A stretch of DNA of 64,000 bases from Thermothelomyces thermophilus ATCC 42464 (GCF_000226095.1 NC_016475.1:4526001-4590000), one strand, 5' to 3'. Shown: positions 33,372 to 45,450, numbered from the stretch's first letter. Translations and numbers: made by a program. The notes: a model not told the origin generated them from the letters alone.

Positions 33372-34953
33372 CTAATTCTTGGCAACAAACTCCTCGATCG
33401 CCGCGATCTGCGCCAGCACCGAGCTGCTGCTGGTGCCGCCGTACGTCGACCTCTGCTCGACGCTCCTCTCAAAGTCAAACACCTGCGCCACGTCCTCTTC
33501 GAACAGCGGCGAGATCTCCCTGAGGTCCTTGAGCGGCAGAGCCGAGATGGACACACCCGCCTGCTCGGCCTTGCGCACGATGGCGCCGGCAATGTGGTGC
33601 GTCTGGCGGAAGGGCACGCCCTTGCGGACCAGGTAGTCGGCCACATCGGTGGCCAGCATGTCGTCCGTCAGGGCCGCCTTCATCTTGTCGCCGTTGATGG
33701 TGAGCGTGGCGAGCACGCCCTGGGTGATGCGCACGCAGTTGGACACGGTCTTGATGCAGTCGATCATGGGCTCGACCGACTCTTGCAGGTCCTTGTTGTA
33801 CGAGGTGGGCAGGCTCTTGAGCGAGGCCAGGAAGCCAGAGGCCTTGAGACATTGTTTCGTTAGTATCATGCTCCTTGCTGGGTTGTTTTTCGATGAACTC
33901 TTTCAGACTGTAGGAAGAAAAGAAAGAAAGAAAGAAAAAAAACCCATACCTGTCCCATCACCCTGCCGGCCTTGCCCCGGATCAGCTCCAGGCTGTCGGG
34001 GTTCTTCTTCTGGGGCATCAGGCTGCTGCCCGTGCTGTAAGCGTCGGCGACCTGGACGAAGCCGTACTCGGCCGTCGAGAAGAGGATCAGATCCTCGGCC
34101 AGACGGCTGAGATGGGCCATGAGCAGGCTAGCCCACTGCAGGATCTCGACGACGAAGTCGCGGTCGGCCACGGCGCACAGGCTGTTGGGGTGCACGGAGC
34201 GGAAGCCGAGGTCCTTGGCCATGAACTCGCGGTCGATGCCGAACGGGTTGCCGGCAAGGGCGCCAACGCCAAGAGGGCACGAGGAGACCCGCTCCCGGAC
34301 GCCCTCGAGGCGCTGCAGGTCGCCCTTGAGGAAGGTGGCGTGCGACAGCAGCCAGTGGGAGAAGCGGACCGGCTGGGCACGCTGCAGGTGGGTGTAGCCC
34401 GGCATGAGGATAGGGAGGGCCTCCTTGGCGCGCGCGGCGCTGACCGAGAGCAGGCCCTTGAGCGCCTCGGCGATGTCGGCCAGCTGCTCCCCCGCCCACA
34501 GACGCATGTCCACGCCGACCTGCTCGTTGCGCGAGCGGCCCGTGTGCAGCTTGCCGGCAGCGGGGCCGATCAGCTCGCCGAGCCTGCGCTCGTTGGCCGT
34601 GTGAATGTCCTCGTCCGACTTGGTGTTAATGACGAACTTGCCCTCCTCCCATTCTTTCTCGACCTGCTGCAGGCCCGTGACGATCTGATGCAGCTCTTCG
34701 TCCGACAGGATGTCGAGCTTACGCAGGGCCTTGGCCCAGGTGATGGAGCCCTGGATGTCGGCCTTGTAGAGCACCTTGTCGAACGACAGCGACTCGTTGA
34801 ACTGGAACATCAAGTCGTCGATTGCGCCTGCGCAGCAGTGCGGATTCGCCGTTAGCCCACAAGAAATTGCTCGCTGACAGGCCGCCTTGTGCAATTGACC
34901 ATACCAGTGAAGCGGCCGCCCCATAGGAGCGCGGGTGCTGAGGTGGGAGCCAT
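33372..34953 (-). CDS. arg4: Argininosuccinate lyase
   Basis: Cleaves argininosuccinate to arginine and fumarate, the last step of arginine biosynthesis; cytosolic homotetramer. Three exons: 34,953-34,905, 34,827-33,950 and 33,842-33,372, 465 aa, matching the usual 460-465. Exon 1 encodes MAPTSAPALLWGGRFT, and the split Gly codon leads into AIDDLMFQFNESL. The hallmark signature GSSLMPQKKNP is at 283-293 (flexible catalytic loop with the active Ser). HTANERRLGELIG (about 92-104) and HTGRSRNEQV (111-120) bind substrate, and GYTHLQRAQP (160-169) carries the catalytic His. Intron 2 (33,949-33,843) has a long TTTC run, an ACTAAC branch site and an unusual AAG acceptor. Using the nearer CAG instead would give an early stop, which supports the chosen site. 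Confidence 0.95.
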
Positions 34954-35704
34954 GATTGTGCCGTGATGTGTGTGAGTCGTTTTGTCGGTGCAAGATCGGA
35001 CGGAGCTCAAGTTGGTGACTGCAGATTGCTGTGTGATTCATTCACCCGGGGAAAAAAGTGGGCCTGAGCGGAGCATAGTGTAGCCCCACACGTGATAAGG
35101 TCCGATAACTCAACCAAGTGGGGAAGAAAGAGAAGCATACACAGTACGGAGTACAGTACGGATTACATCCGTATAGTCTTTTGGAACGCTCCGTGGTACA
35201 TACATTTGCGCACAGTATAGCACTCTACTCCTCTACGAGGGATCAAGTGATCTCTATCAACTTTCAGAAGAAAAGAGGAGAAGAAGAAATATAAATAGAA
35301 AATTGGACAAATGTTAGTATTTCTCTCGTTTCGGCACAGGGGTATATGAAGATCGTGCATTCGCGTAGACGGTGCACATAGCAAATCTTGTGCAGTACAG
35401 TTGATAGATGTACATTCTATGTAAGTGACAAAAAAGGAAGGCAACTCAAGCAACCCCTAGCACATACGATTATGTTCTCGTTCATTGAACACATGTGGAG
35501 GAATAGTGGGGGCCAGTCAGTCTTTTTGGTGAAGAATACCGAGTTTCTAACCGTTCTATATTCCCTAGAAGTTCTATAATCTATAACCCTCTCTGTTAAT
35601 CAATCTTGCCGACCCTCGCTCAGGTGAGTGAAATTGGAAGAAAACAAAGAACATTCGGAGAGTTGAAGTAAGGGCCTCCGGTGGCTCGCTGAGCCTTTGG
35701 GGTC
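34954..35704. other. Intergenic region with two dispersed motif copies
   Basis: 750 bp between the lyase promoter and the 3' end of the hydrolase gene. It contains TACGGAGTAC (35,145-35,154) and TACGGATTAC (35,157-35,166) almost back to back. No gene seen. Confidence 0.6.
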
Positions 35705-37165
35705 TCAAGCCATGGTTGCTAAGAACTCGAATACTTCCTTGGGATTTGTCTTGACCGAGGCATGCAGCCAGCGCTCCGGCGCGGGAATGGCTCTGCAGTT
35801 TCTCACCCCCGCAGCCGCAATCTTGGACAGCTCAAAGTCCACGTATAAATCGGCTGGATACATCAGAGCTCGCACGGGAACCGTGTTTCTTCCGAGAGCG
35901 TCTAAATTGTACAGCGCAGGCCAGTCCTCCTTCCGGGCAAGGATCTCCGCAGCTTTGATGAAGGGGCCCAGCTCGGACCCGGCATCGTGCAGCATAAAGT
36001 CGAAAATCATCTCGGCCGAGAAAGAGAAGGGCTCGACCTGATCAGGGAACGGGAACTCGAACCGAAAGTTTCTTCCAAGCCACGCAAAGTTCCCGCCCGC
36101 CTGGTCGCGCCCGACCCTCTGGGCCGCCCAGTTGGATGCCACTCCCGGGCCGAAGCAGTAGATTGCCTCATGCACCGCGCCGTACAGTGGCCGCTGGGGC
36201 AGCTTAAATCCCGTCCCGTTTCTCCCCCGGAAGCTCTGGATTGTTCCGCTGCTAAACCCTCCCGTATCGGCATCCTTACTGAACAGCTCGACCAGCGAGT
36301 GCACCGTCTTGAACCCCTCCTCTCCCCCCAAGTGCCGCCCCATGGTCAGGAACCCGCGGCAACTGAGCCGCTCCCCGGTCTCTTCCGAGATCAAAAGACC
36401 GCGGCCGTTGTCGGTGCTCGAGAGGCGCTCGACGATGCGCATCACCCGCGCCTTGTCCTCGGGGTAACGGCTGTAGTACTCTTGGTTAACGCGGACCAGG
36501 CGCCGGTACAGCGCCCGATAGACTTGCTCGGGCGTGTTGCCCATCGGCGGCATCCCGCCAAACAGCCACACCTCTGCCAGACTCTCCGGCAAGTACGACA
36601 GGTAGGTCATGGCGATCCAGCCGCCAAACGACTGCCCGACGAGCACAAACCTAACACGGCCGCCGAGAGACTTCCGGATGCCCTCGAGGTCCGCAGCAAT
36701 CGAGTCCTGTCGGAATTGGCTCAAGTACCAGGCCGCCTCCTCGGCCGTCTTGGTCGCCAGAGTGTCCTTCGTGATGGCACTGCTCTTGCCCGTCCCCCTG
36801 TAGTCGACGTATAGGACTGGGCCAAACCGGCCGAGCAGCTCCCTGGTCAGATCCGGGTTCTTGGACGCCGGGTTCTCGTCGCCTGGCCCACCGCAAAGGT
36901 ATAGACAGAGACTGGCTCTGCTTGGGCACAGTATGGACTCCAGAATGGTCTCGGCTGTGGAATGACCGATGCTGTTGGTATCATTGGCATCCGGACCTGC
37001 GCCGTATACCAGGTCTGCGTGAATCGTGATGGCCACGCTGCCTGCCGGGTCACTGTGTGATAATGGTACTTCAAAACGAAGTCTCAAAGTTTTGAAGCCA
37101 CTCAGTTCGCTTGACTCGAGCTCCAATCTCTTGGCTGCCTTGATCTTGTCCCAGTTGATGGACAT
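35705..37165 (-). CDS. Alpha/beta-hydrolase, proline iminopeptidase-like (peptidase S33)
   Basis: Single-exon, 486 aa. The oxyanion-hole motif GGPG is at 92-95, followed by LYVDYRGTGKSS (118-129) and the nucleophile elbow GQSFGG at 177-182 (Ser179). All three are characteristic of the prolyl aminopeptidase group within S33. A cap-like insertion occupies the middle (about 200-400). Near the C-terminus, ALMYPADLYVDFELS and ERWLHASVK are candidates for the catalytic Asp and His regions. It would remove N-terminal proline or act on related esters/amides; no signal peptide is present, so it is probably intracellular. Length fits the larger fungal members of the family. Confidence 0.85.
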   Translation of the reverse strand: MSINWDKIKAAKRLELESSELSGFKTLRLRFEVPLSHSDPAGSVAITIHADLVYGAGPDANDTNSIGHSTAETILESILCPSRASLCLYLCGGPGDENPASKNPDLTRELLGRFGPVLYVDYRGTGKSSAITKDTLATKTAEEAAWYLSQFRQDSIAADLEGIRKSLGGRVRFVLVGQSFGGWIAMTYLSYLPESLAEVWLFGGMPPMGNTPEQVYRALYRRLVRVNQEYYSRYPEDKARVMRIVERLSSTDNGRGLLISEETGERLSCRGFLTMGRHLGGEEGFKTVHSLVELFSKDADTGGFSSGTIQSFRGRNGTGFKLPQRPLYGAVHEAIYCFGPGVASNWAAQRVGRDQAGGNFAWLGRNFRFEFPFPDQVEPFSFSAEMIFDFMLHDAGSELGPFIKAAEILARKEDWPALYNLDALGRNTVPVRALMYPADLYVDFELSKIAAAGVRNCRAIPAPERWLHASVKTNPKEVFEFLATMA

Positions 37166-39445
37166 GTTGTCGTCGAGGTTGCTGAGTTAGACGTAAACGT
37201 ACGTATTTGACGTGGTAAGGTTTCGAGGTGAAGAGGTACATTGAACCCGCTCTAGTCAACGGGCAGTGCCATTGATATAGACTTGAAATCAGACACTCCG
37301 AGAGCCGAGTCACCATCATGTTGATGTTATAACGATATCAGGTTGAAAGACTTTCTGTGTAAGCGCTTTGTGCCATCAATCCAGCTTTTGCATTGTTCGC
37401 CTCAAAGAGTACAAGGGCTAGGAATGTCGAAGAGCCCGGGTCACGTTTGAAATGCGGCACTCCTTGATGCTCAATGCTCTTGTTCAGGATGGGAGATACA
37501 ATGGGTAACAAAGATTCGGCTGCTCTGGGCTCTCTCGGGTGATGCATAATTATTATCTGTGATGTGATTTCCTGTGGAAATACCTTGTGCTCTGTCTACC
37601 AACCATATTTGGTGATGATCAGGCAATATTAACACTGCTATCTCTGATTAAGGCCGATGGTACCGAGTCAAAGGGTCAGTTGGTCTGGACTGGCTCTCAA
37701 CAGGAGACCTCTGGTACGGGACGGGATGTTTGGCATACTGTTACCGGCTGAACCGCAAAAAGCTAACTTGTGTGATAGATCACGGCTCACAAGAACAACG
37801 GTGCCCTGGTCAATGAACCAAAACACACAAAGATGACCAGGTCAGCAGAACAGAGGGGCAAGGAACAAAGGGGTAGGCAAGTGAATAGTTCCATTATCCA
37901 AGCCCGTGTCGAGTACCTATACTTCCCGATTGATGGCCGCCCAGTAAGTGGCCGAAGACTCGCGCCGGAGTTGACCCCCACGCAATCCCACCTCCCTCGG
38001 TCAGGAGAGCGCGCGTGTCAAGCTCGGAAACAATAGATCCCGCTGCCATGTGGAATCGTTGGTCAATTGCAGCGGCGGTCAGATGCGGAGGACTGCATCC
38101 GCATTTCTCCACCAAGCACCCGACCGAACAGCAGAACGCAGGTGAGTGACACAAGCGAGTGATTTAATAGATGTTTGTATCTCCATTGGTGAAACTGTTT
38201 AGGTACTACCTAAGTAAAGTAAAAAGGTAAGATAAGTAGCTTACAAATGCTTTCGACAACGGTTCGGCTCGCGACAATGTCTGTTCTACATCGGATAGGG
38301 GCCTATGGACCTCTTGCAAACTGCTTCAGAACTCGCACAGGGACCACCAGAAACGATCGAAGCTAAACTTCATCACCCAATATCCCCCAGGCTCATCTCG
38401 AACGTGGACCAACAGCAGCAAGCTATCGCAGTGCTCGTGTTACTGGCAAGAAGCGACACCAACCCTGCTTCGCCTCCTTAATCAAGACCGACATCAAACG
38501 TTGCCAATCTCAATTCTAGACCTCGTCCATCAGATTCCCCCCACCCCCGTCAATCACGTACTGGAAACACCAGGGCCGCACCGCAATTCTTCGTTATCTG
38601 TCCCCATTGAACACCATAATTCGTCCACGCTACCGTGGTGGCAACCATCTAAGGTGTACACACCCAAAGCCGTACCACCCAAGCTTGAGCGCCTGGTTCC
38701 TGAGACGGAACAATCCCACACCTGATTTCTAGTGCTTTCCCCTTGCGTAATGCATCCGCGCGGCTCAGAGATGCTTCCGGGTCAGCGGTTGCAGCACTGG
38801 ATCAAGTTCTGCTCGGGACCCGTGGTTTCAAAGTTTGACAATGATGCTGAGCTTCGAGGTACCGCGGCGAAAAGAAACCGGGAAGACAACTCTTGACTTT
38901 TTCCTGGCGGCTAGCATCCCTCTTAACTCTCTCACAAAATGTTGGCTGTGCACATCGTGGAGTTAATTATAACAAGAGTATTTGAATCAATGATGCTGGA
39001 ATCAGTCAGTTCGCACTAATTTACCGACTGAGCCAATGCCTGCGAACTGACACGTGCAAGGGATAGATACCACTGCACAACAGTCGACGACCAAACGAAA
39101 GACTGTGTGTGGCTCTCTCTGTTGTAGACAGTTGCAAGATGCGGCTTCTATCCACCCACCCCTGCGGTATTAGTGGCACAATGCCATGGATAGAGGGCAA
39201 GACGAGATAGTCTCCAGTCATTCACCACAAGGGACACGTTGGGAACTTCTGTATCCTTGTTGACGATGGTCCTTGGTGGTTTGGATCGTCCAATGATGAG
39301 GTATATGCCCCGTCAACTCCTGTCACATGTTTGGCAACGTCCGTTGACTAAGTTACACAGGGAATCTCATATGATTATATAACTATATCAACTATATAAC
39401 GTACGTCTCCCACGTCGTGTCACACCGACCTCACTGTCCCATGTC
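37166..39445. other. 2.3-kb intergenic region, no gene recognised
   Basis: Between the hydrolase start and the flavoprotein stop. Only short open frames occur, without domains or convincing splice structure. Confidence 0.6.
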
Positions 39446-41509
39446 TCATGTGCTGAGTGTCTTCGGCTGAGGGGTATCTCGGTACGCTGGCGGCAGGATT
39501 CCCTCGAGAGCGGCCTTGATCTGGAGGGCCAGGGTCCGGGAGTGGAAACGATGCTGCTGGGTGTAGCCTCCCATGATCCAGTAGTTATCGACACGCAGGT
39601 GGCGCTTCCACATGCCGCGAATCTCGCCCTCCTCATCGACGCCCCACGTGGCGTCGACAGGCAGGTCCGTCTTGAGGATCTCAGCAACTACGGTGCGCGC
39701 GTCTGCGTCGGCGAATCCCGTGCACCAAACCACGGCATCGGCGTCGACCGTACTCCCGTCAGAGAATCGCAGCCCCGTGGCTGTGTAGCCGACCGGTTCA
39801 ACGCCGGCCTTGACTCCGGCCTTGCCCTCGGACAGGAGCGCCGTGCCGCCGACGTCGACATAGTGGCCGCCAGCGCGCTCGATCAGATTGTGCATCAGCG
39901 CCGCGTCGGGATGTCGACTGTCATAGACGGGGAAGCCGGCCTTTGCTAGCGCTTCGTAGCGTTGAGGCTCTTGGGAAGCGAAGTGGGCAAAAAGGTTCCG
40001 CGCGAGCTGGGCGTCCACAACGGCGGGCAGCGTCAGGAACATCCTATCGGCGGCTTCGACGCCAAAGTCGTAGGCACCGAGGCTCATTTTGTCGTAGATG
40101 TACTCGATAGGCACAATGTACGTCGGCGACCGCACGACCATGGTCGGCCTGAGCCCGGCGGCGTAGCAATCTTCTAGCACGTCAAACCCGGTGTTGGCAG
40201 AGCCGACGATGAGCACCGAGTCGACGCCCTGGGCTCTGAGCTGTTTGCCGTTCTTGAACTGTGCAGAGTGGATCCGGATTCCCTTGTACAGCTCTTCATC
40301 GGCCATGGGTGGGTTGTACGGCTTCTGCGACCCGATGCCCGTCGCCTGGACCAGATGCTTGGCAGTGACGGTATAGGCGCCCTTCGGAGTACGAAACTCC
40401 ACATGCCACCGCTTGTCTGGCATCTGGGTGGTCCGTGTAATCTCTGCAGAGTTGACGACATTGAGGTGGAAGGCCTCGACGTAGCGGCGCACCTGCTCGG
40501 CAAGGTCGTCCCTGGTGAGGCAGTGGGGGGTTTGTAGCTCCTTGTCGTAAGCCATGTAGGGCAACTCACAGAACGATGTCGGAACGTGGAACTTCAGCGA
40601 GTCGTGCCGGAGAGCCCAGTTGTCGCCGACGTTGGCATTGCGCTCGGCCATGATGCTGTCCACACCGAGGGCCTTCAGCCGCGCCGCCAGCGCCACCGCC
40701 GCGTTTCCACCCCCGACAATGAAGACATCCGTCTCCAATGGCTCGGCACTGGCGCTGTCCAGCTTTCTTCCCGGAGTCTGGAGCAGAGCCTCGTCCTCAG
40801 ACTGTACGTCCAGGCTCTCGAGCGTGGTGCTCAAAACCCAAATCTTCCATTCGAGTCTCTCGCCTGTCTTGACCGGTAGGAGCAAAATTCTTCCGCTACA
40901 CTTGGCCGCAGGCGACCCAGTCTTGAAGGTGAGGCTGCAGTCAATGAATTGCTGTTTGGACAGGGACCTAGTTAGCGACAACTCCTCTCGAAGGAAAGGG
41001 AGGCCAACAAGGGTCTTAGGTCTTACAAGAACTGGCGTAGCCGGGACGAACAATGCGGCTCCCTCAAGCTCAAACCCCGTCGTAAGCTGTCTGAGACTTG
41101 CAGTCTCCAAAAGGCTCGCTGCAATCACGCCGGGGGTGGAAAAGGTGCGTGTATGGTAGGTCAGGGCCAGCAAATCTTTCCAGTAAGCCTGCCCGGGATA
41201 GAAACAGCTCTCGAGCGTTTGAGCGTCATTGGTGGCCAAGGAAACATTGAGCGTCTGCAGAACAGCGCGGGCCTGCTTCGTTGCTTCTTCGTCGCCCATG
41301 GATGCCGGGTCTATAGTTCCCGGTGTAATGGTCGGAATCGGATTCTGCGACATCATCTTACGCAGGTCACCCTTGACGGGGTACTCGACACTCGTCCCCG
41401 AGCCATTATTATGCACTGCTTCCGCGCCTATTTTTGCAGGTCAGGGGGATTAGAAACCGTCCTGTTGGTCACCAGCACCACACCACAGGATCAACTTACT
41501 GGGAGCCAT
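39446..41509 (-). CDS. FMO/BVMO-like flavoprotein monooxygenase with NTF2-like N-terminus
   Basis: Two exons: a 10-nt first exon (41,509-41,500, ATG GCT CCC A) and 41,427-39,446, giving 663 aa. The intron has perfect GTAAGT and AAATAG ends, and no ATG in the large exon gives an equally good N-terminus. Residues about 40-205 resemble an NTF2/SnoaL-like domain. The FAD Rossmann motif IVGGGNAAVALAARL begins at about 241, and the NADPH one, VLIVGSANTGFDV, is at about 408-420. Between them RIHSAQFKNG resembles the FMO fingerprint (FxGxxxHxxxF) in degenerate form. Such proteins oxygenate soft nucleophiles or ketones using NADPH and O2. The substrate is unknown. It diverges from the receptor gene across a 1.3-kb spacer. 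Confidence 0.87.
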
Positions 41510-42841
41510 TTTGAACAGGATGCGTGCGCGATATTATACAATATACACGACTGTACGTTAAGTTATGCAATGTAACGAGTCCCGACAGCAGATTTCAGCC
41601 GAGTGTGTTGCTAAGTTGTGGAAGACCCAAGTGCTCGGGGAAACGACCGATGAAATTGGACAACCAGCGTCCCCGCAGCTTTCACCCCCTTGCGCATTCC
41701 ATTTCCACGCCTCTTCAACCAACTGTCGGTGGACGCTGTGCAGACCCTTGTCACGGCTTGCTCCTTATCGTAAGGTGAGAAGAATCCTTCGCCCTAGCGC
41801 TTCCCTAAGCCGCAGGGTTGTTATTAGTGTATTTCCGCTAGCCAGCCAAGTCAAGCTCAGCCCTTGCTACGTTAGGTAGAGTGTAGAGATTATGGTTCCC
41901 GGGCGACTCTTCGTGGGAGCAGATACGACATCCGCGTCCTTCGAAGCTCTGGTCCGTGTGCTGATGGTTGACATGACTACGGTATCTCAACACATTAGCG
42001 GAGCCTTTGAACTGGAGAACACACAACAGCTGACTGCCTGCCGATAGCTTGTGGGCTGTACAATTGTGCCACTCCTTCACTTCTTTCGGAGCAAGAAGCG
42101 AGTACGCATTAGCTAGGACACCGGAATTCCCCGGCCGTCACACTCTAATTTCTGTCCCCCGCTAACATACACTAAGGCGTCCAAGACACCCTACCTCATG
42201 CAGCAAATGGGATGCATTCCTATGCCCTGGCATGAACACATGGTGGGCCTCAATACCCTGGTAACGGGGAGACGATCTAACCCTCTAACGTACAAGCTTG
42301 AGTTCTTTTCACACCGGGCCCCTTTACACTAGACACAAAGGGAATGATGGGGTTGATTCGACCAGAGAAGTCTACCTATTGGACTACTAACTACAGGTTG
42401 CAGAGAATGGAGGCTCTCCCCCATGGCAGCCCATAACTAACTGTCATTTCGGACCCGGCATGCCTCACTGTACCGGAAAGTTTCCTTGGAGTTGTAGCCC
42501 GGTTGACAAACACAACACGACTCACCAGTCGCAAGCATCAAAAGCAAGTTGGCCTCGGGATGAGATGCAATAGGAGTGATGCAATGTGAGGATTAACTAT
42601 GAGACCGACCCCCTTGGTAGACGTGGGAGCTCAGGTACTATACTGTATGTACATAACTACAGCCTCGACGATCAAGTGCCAAAACGGGACCTGTCCCGAA
42701 TTACAAGTCCTGGCTGTCTGCCAGGGATGCCGCTCCTGAAGAGACTGCTTCGGGTTTTAAGAGAAGCCTGCAGCCCTGTGTCGCAAGCTTTAACTTCGAG
42801 ACAAGAGTTATCTGGTCCCGACGTGAGTCTTCACAGCAGCC
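41510..42841. promoter_or_regulatory. Divergent intergenic region of flavoprotein and receptor genes
   Basis: 1.33 kb with no gene. It must hold the promoters of both flanking genes, which point away from each other. I see no clear TATA box or operator that could be assigned. Confidence 0.5.
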
Positions 42842-44224
42842 ATGTCACTCTCACCCGAACAGTTGGCGGCCTTGCTGGCTGCACCTGCCCTCGAGCCGCC
42901 GCCGGGCGTCACGCCGGACTTCGACAATCCACCCAACAAAAATGGCCTCGCCTGGTTCGTGACGACCTTCTGCATGGCCATCTCGACCCTCTGCCTCTTT
43001 CTCCGGCTCTACGCCAAGGTGTGGGTGCGAAGGGAGACCCGGGCGGAAGAGATCTTGATGATGTTGGCATATGTTGGTAGTCATCACTTCCTTTTACACC
43101 TCTCCCGTCCAGACTTTGCTGATGACCGAGTTTCCGTCCAGGGAGCATACTGGGGCACGGCCTACGCCGGGTACGGCATGATCTATACGCCCGGCTACTT
43201 CGTTCACCAGTGGAACATGCGCAACGGCGACCTCATCCGGCCACTATACCTTATCCTGATCTACGGCTGCAGCTACTCGGCCGTGCTCCCGCTGCTAAAG
43301 ACCGCCATCCTGCTTGACTGGTGCCGCATCTTCGTCGCCGGCGACCACACCAAGACCTTTTTCTGGTGGGGCTGCATGTTCATCATCGGCGTTCAGGTCA
43401 TCTGGGGCATCGCCTGCATCGTTCTCCTCAACACGCAGTGCGTACCACACGAGGCAATCTGGAACTTCTACCTTCCCAGCAAGTGCTACGACCTCAACAA
43501 GGTGATGCTCACGTCCGCCTGCGTCCAGGTCTTCACCGACTGGGTCATGGTGTTGCTCCCGCAGAGGATCATCTGGGGTCTACAGATGAACTGGCAGAAG
43601 AAGATCGGTATCTCGGTCATCTTCGGCGTGGGTTTGCTGTCAGTCCTTGCCCAGTCCGACCCCCAGCTCCTTCTTAACACCTGCACGGCTAACATTCTGA
43701 GCAGCGCATCCATCTCTGCCAGTGTCCGTCTAGCCACCACCGTTACCTTTGCCCACACGGCCGACACCATGTATTTCATCGCACCGCTTCTCTTCTGGGC
43801 GTGCGCCGAGATGACGTGCGGCTTCTTCATTCTCTGCGTGCCCTGCCTGCCCAGCATCATCAAGGAGTCCGGGCTCTCCGGCCGGGTCAAGAAGATGCTC
43901 GGCATCAGTGAGAGCTCCTCCAACAAGCCGTCGAACCACGACATCGTCACGTTTGGCGGCACCGGCCCCGCCTCGTCCAACAAGAAATCCAAGGCTGGGA
44001 AAAGCCTGAACAGCACCTACTTCAAGATCGATGAGGAGGATGGTGGTCTGCCGCTGGGCGACATCCAGACGACTGAGTCTCAGGAACAGCTGCACCACCA
44101 GCAGGGAAACAACGGCCTGCGCATAACGCGGACGACGCGGGTCACTGTCAGCTCGGACTCGCGATCGGCCAAATCAGGAAGCGAGTCCGTAGAAAACTCT
44201 ATTCCGAGGGCCAGAGCCAGATGA
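42842..44224 (+). CDS. Pth11-like / fungal rhodopsin-domain membrane protein
   Basis: Three exons: 42,842-43,072, 43,142-43,638 and 43,705-44,224, giving 415 aa. Both introns are multiples of three (69 and 66 nt), so the unspliced frame is also open. Removing them joins LMMLAY to GAYWGTAYAGYG and GVGLL to ASISASVRLATTV, restoring the family pattern. The second intron has GTCAGT, GGCTAAC and GCAG signals; the first has a weak donor (GTTGGT). About seven membrane helices occupy residues 35-310 (for example LAWFVTTFCMAISTLCLFLRLY), with an extracellular C..C loop (TQCVPHE...SKCYD). The C-terminal 105 residues are a Ser/Lys/Gln-rich cytosolic tail. The family includes putative fungal G-protein-coupled receptors; the ligand is unknown. 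No CFEM domain is present. Confidence 0.87.
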   Translation: MSLSPEQLAALLAAPALEPPPGVTPDFDNPPNKNGLAWFVTTFCMAISTLCLFLRLYAKVWVRRETRAEEILMMLAYVGSHHFLLHLSRPDFADDRVSVQGAYWGTAYAGYGMIYTPGYFVHQWNMRNGDLIRPLYLILIYGCSYSAVLPLLKTAILLDWCRIFVAGDHTKTFFWWGCMFIIGVQVIWGIACIVLLNTQCVPHEAIWNFYLPSKCYDLNKVMLTSACVQVFTDWVMVLLPQRIIWGLQMNWQKKIGISVIFGVGLLSVLAQSDPQLLLNTCTANILSSASISASVRLATTVTFAHTADTMYFIAPLLFWACAEMTCGFFILCVPCLPSIIKESGLSGRVKKMLGISESSSNKPSNHDIVTFGGTGPASSNKKSKAGKSLNSTYFKIDEEDGGLPLGDIQTTESQEQLHHQQGNNGLRITRTTRVTVSSDSRSAKSGSESVENSIPRARAR

Positions 44225-45238
44225 GGACACTCGGCTTAAGAGCAAAGGGCAGTGAGAACTTCATCCTATGTGTACCTAGGTATATATTTGCATAGCACCA
44301 GGGGCTACCTATTTTGAGCTGCCGTCGATGATGGAGGAGAGCCGTCAGCCCGTCGTCTGGCTGGGGAGCCGCAATTGCCGAGATGGAGGGTCTCGGTTCC
44401 TATGTAAAAGGGGGGGGAGAGGGGGGAACTCCGAATACCAAAACGACTCTCATCTCCACCCGATTGCACCCCTTACCCTCAGCTATTGCGTTGTTGCCCC
44501 TGCTTTAAGGAAACGTGTACAAGGGTCGCACTCCAACCTGAATTCTCCCCCCCCCCCCACCATCAACGGATTCTGATGCCCCTTGTTCTCCGGCACACCA
44601 CCGGCCGTGGCGAACGTTCCAGGAAAAGCATCCCGCGTTGCTCGCGACAGAGCCATGGCGGTTCCTGCTACGCGAGCCCCGAGCTGCACTCTCCTCTGCG
44701 GATATTTATGCACTTTCCCTGCAAGATCTCCGCCTCCCAGCCCCAGCAGTTGTCTTGTTTAATTACTCCCTTCTTTTCCGCCCCAGATGTGAATCCCTTG
44801 ACCTAGGGCGGTAGCAAACGGAATCGATCCATGACAGCCATGACGCCCGCTCGCTCTTCCCCCACTCTCCTCCGCAAATGGGAGCGCTATACCGACGTAG
44901 AACGCCGTGCTTGCATGCCGGCTTTGTGTGATGTTTATAGGCGTGTGTTCATCATCCGACCCTCCATGATAAGTCTCCCACCCGCCAAGGGCACATATTC
45001 AGCTAACAGCAGGTGGCAGAGGGCCCAATCTAAGCCCCTTCCGGTGTAGAACCGGCGATGCCTCTGTTCCTTCTAACAAACCCAACACCCAGACGCTAGC
45101 CCGCTATCCGATTGCTCCCTTGCCCTTCCCATCACAGCTTCTCCCCGGACGTAAGTTGTATTCTCTTCTCTACAGACTCCTCTATAGGCGTAACCTAACA
45201 ATACTTACAGATACCGATAATCGGTCGCAAAGCATATA
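44225..45238. other. Intergenic region up to the Copia element
   Basis: About 1 kb with a G run (44,410-44,426 area) and a C run (about 44,547-44,557). Open frames of 60-106 codons lack domain signals. Composition shifts to AT-rich at about 45,180. Confidence 0.55.
45234..45238. repeat. Left target duplication ATATA of the Copia element
   Basis: Same five bases at 52,527-52,531 after the right LTR. Confidence 0.75.
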
Positions 45239-45450
45239 TGCCGAACGCAGTTACAAGCTCGAATAAGCGTACAGGAGGCGTTGAGAGTAGTGGCAAGGAA
45301 GGAACAGAAAGAGTGCCTTGTTAAACTATCTACAAAGGAGAGAAAGAGCGATATAAATAGACAAAGGAAAGATGATCTGTACATCTATAAGGCTACAAAG
45401 TGGCTTATAGTGCTTGTAGCTAGAATCCTAGAAGCTCTGTCGCTTCTAAT
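45239..45450 (-). repeat. 3' LTR of the Copia element (left copy)
   Basis: Aligns end to end with 52,314-52,526. It starts TGCCGAACGCAG on the plus strand and ends at CTTCTAATA. Differences from the other copy are C/T and G/A transitions. Confidence 0.9.

Noticed and set aside
33866-34823. Lyase ending at the stop after an unspliced intron 2
   Set aside because: Would remove the last 157 residues, which continue the lyase family exactly after splicing.
23958-44224. Secondary-metabolite cluster (UstYa relic, flavoprotein monooxygenase, transporter, Pth11-like receptor)
   Set aside because: No backbone synthase or precursor gene, primary-metabolism genes in between, and the UstYa fragment is dead.
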